From Rhypophila decipiens (taxonomy: Eukaryota; Ascomycota; Sordariomycetes; Sordariales; Naviculisporaceae), in assembly GCA_033297075.1 (NCBI GenBank), contig MU858372.1:1-18125 (forward strand): 18,125 nucleotides of DNA, read 5' to 3'. The position numbers were made by a program, and so were the translations under genes. Below, in pieces: positions 17,429 through 18,125 of the stretch. Within the stretch, counting starts at the first letter, position 1. Every line of letters starts with the position of its first letter. Under the pieces are notes generated by a model. That model had not been told where the DNA came from and made no database searches. It saw nothing but the letters and a program-made list of their open reading frames with translations.

Positions 17429-17724
17429 ATGTCACAGGTAATTTATTCTCTTTTACTTTACCTAGTAAGTAGATAAACGTTAACTAGAATCAGCCGATTA
17501 TCTCGAACCAGCTACTTCTCTATTTTGCTGGTGATCTTCACGCCGAGCAGGAAGGCCGGGTTTATTGGGAGGGTAATCTAGGAGTCATTAGGTTCACGGC
17601 GCCGAACTCACAACCTATTGAACGCTTTGAAAGTGATAATGAGGAGGGAGAGGCGGTTGTTAGCGGGACAAAAATATTTGTACAATGCGCGAGGGTGAAG
17701 TTTTCACCGTCCGAGAATGCTTGA
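17429..17724 (+). CDS. gene B, copy 3: small two-exon protein, 79 aa
   Basis: Exons are 17429-17437 (ATG TCA CAG) and 17494-17724. The 56-bp intron (17438-17493) is GTAATT..GTTAAC..CAG. The product begins MSQPIISNQLLLYFAGDL and ends VKFSPSENA, the same length as copy 2 (79 aa). Seven residues differ from copy 2 (I/V, H/F, A/T, G/S, P/S, I/V, E/Q), while 19 further codons differ only synonymously. No domain is recognised. The gene is followed immediately by the antisense gene A remnant (stops adjacent, 17722-17724 and 17725-17727) and then by the helicase on the opposite strand. Confidence 0.75.
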
Positions 17725-18124
17725 TTATCGAGATACAGGGAATATAACTACGTATTCTTCGTCGCTCGTCCCTTGCATAACACCTGCGACAGTCATCCCA
17801 ATCCCTGATGGTGGCATCACTTAGCCGTTCCAACCTCTCGTCCGCTGCCGCCATGCTTTCTGGTATGTTGTTGCCCACGACATCTCGGTCTCGCACTTTT
17901 GACAGAAACATGATGCCATCGAGCGACGGACACCGAGAGAGCTGCACGTACAGGCTGTACGGGTCACATTGGCTGGGGACCAATTCCCCACTGACCAATG
18001 TTGTTCGCGTCCCACGAAGCTCCAGCGCGACCTTCGTCAACGTCCTGCCTTGTACCTTGTAGTCTGTGCAGGCGAACGCGGCAACGCATGGTAAGCCCCG
18101 ACGGACAGCATCGTGCCGTTGCCA
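17660..18124 (-). CDS. PIF1-like DNA helicase, C-terminal part, 3' end replaced by gene A/B sequence
   Basis: The frame is open to the right edge, so the N-terminal ATPase part lies outside the window. Visible are helicase motif V (FACTDYKVQGRTL) and motif VI (SLYVQLSRCPSLDGI), followed by FLSKVRDRDVVGN and ERLERLSDATIRDWD, as in the PIF1-type helicases expanded in filamentous fungi and found in Helitrons. True helicase homology ends at about 17792. The remaining ~44 codons to the stop at 17660 are antisense or out-of-frame gene A/B sequence, so the C-terminus is chimeric. Whether it belongs to a Helitron or to a free-standing PIF1 paralogue cannot be decided from this window. Confidence 0.75.
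   Translation of the reverse strand, partial: WQRHDAVRRGLPCVAAFACTDYKVQGRTLTKVALELRGTRTTLVSGELVPSQCDPYSLYVQLSRCPSLDGIMFLSKVRDRDVVGNNIPESMAAADERLERLSDATIRDWDDCRRCYARDERRRIRSYIPCISIIKHSRTVKTSPSRIVQIFLSR
17725..17791 (-). pseudogene. gene A 3' remnant, copy 3
   Basis: It encodes VAGVMQGTSDEEYVVIFPVSR, identical to the intact copy, then an early TAA where copy 2 has CAA. Nothing upstream of this point in gene A is present; the sequence switches to helicase at 17792. Confidence 0.75.
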
Positions 18125-18125
18125 C

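Larger units (their letters stand above)
15310..17791 (-). repeat. right arm of large imperfect inverted duplication
   Basis: It carries array, 2EXR (+), gene B (+) and gene A 3' end (-), the exact mirror of 5360-8220. The arm ends abruptly at 17791/17792, where homology to gene A stops and helicase sequence begins. Confidence 0.8.

Overview
The window looks like an accessory, rearranged segment of a filamentous ascomycete (Pezizomycotina) genome. Evidence: short 50-105 bp spliceosomal introns with CTAAC-type branch sites, fungus-restricted families (2EXR, DUF6590, SAT4 rhodopsin-like), a PIF1-type helicase of the kind expanded in fungal genomes, and a short TIR element. The genus cannot be assigned from sequence alone.

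Left part (1-6.1 kb): the 3' part of a HEAT-repeat gene (2-1603) with eleven nearly identical 33-residue repeats, probably the sensor end of an NLR-type protein whose N-terminus lies outside the window. It is followed by two direct copies of an unnamed two-gene unit: 'gene A' (long, + strand) and 'gene B' (79 aa, one intron, - strand), convergent with overlapping 3' ends. Copy 1 (1678-3272) is broken; copy 2 (4038-5721) is intact.

Middle part: a 2EXR-domain gene (6284-7261, -) with a palindromic 96-bp tandem array upstream (7708-8220); a three-exon RING/coiled-coil gene (8526-9592, +) whose second intron has a GC donor; a 5'-truncated SAT4 membrane-protein remnant (9725-10225); a 184-bp MITE-like element (10639-10822); a two-exon unknown gene C (11315-12000, -); and a four-exon DUF6590 gene (13483-14869, +).

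Right part (15.2-18.1 kb): the left cassette reappears in inverted orientation, as palindromic array (15310-15760), 2EXR gene (15944-16921, +), gene B (17429-17724, +) and the last ~67 bp of gene A. It is joined at 17791/17792 to the C-terminal part of a PIF1-like helicase that runs off the right edge.

The main message is a repeated cassette, gene A / gene B / 2EXR / palindromic array, present as an imperfect inverted duplication of about 2.5-2.9 kb flanking a 7-kb interior, with an extra A/B copy to the left and a lone gene B scrap at 15226. Gene B copies differ mainly at synonymous sites, so it is very probably a real, easily missed gene. No function can be assigned to A, B or C from sequence.
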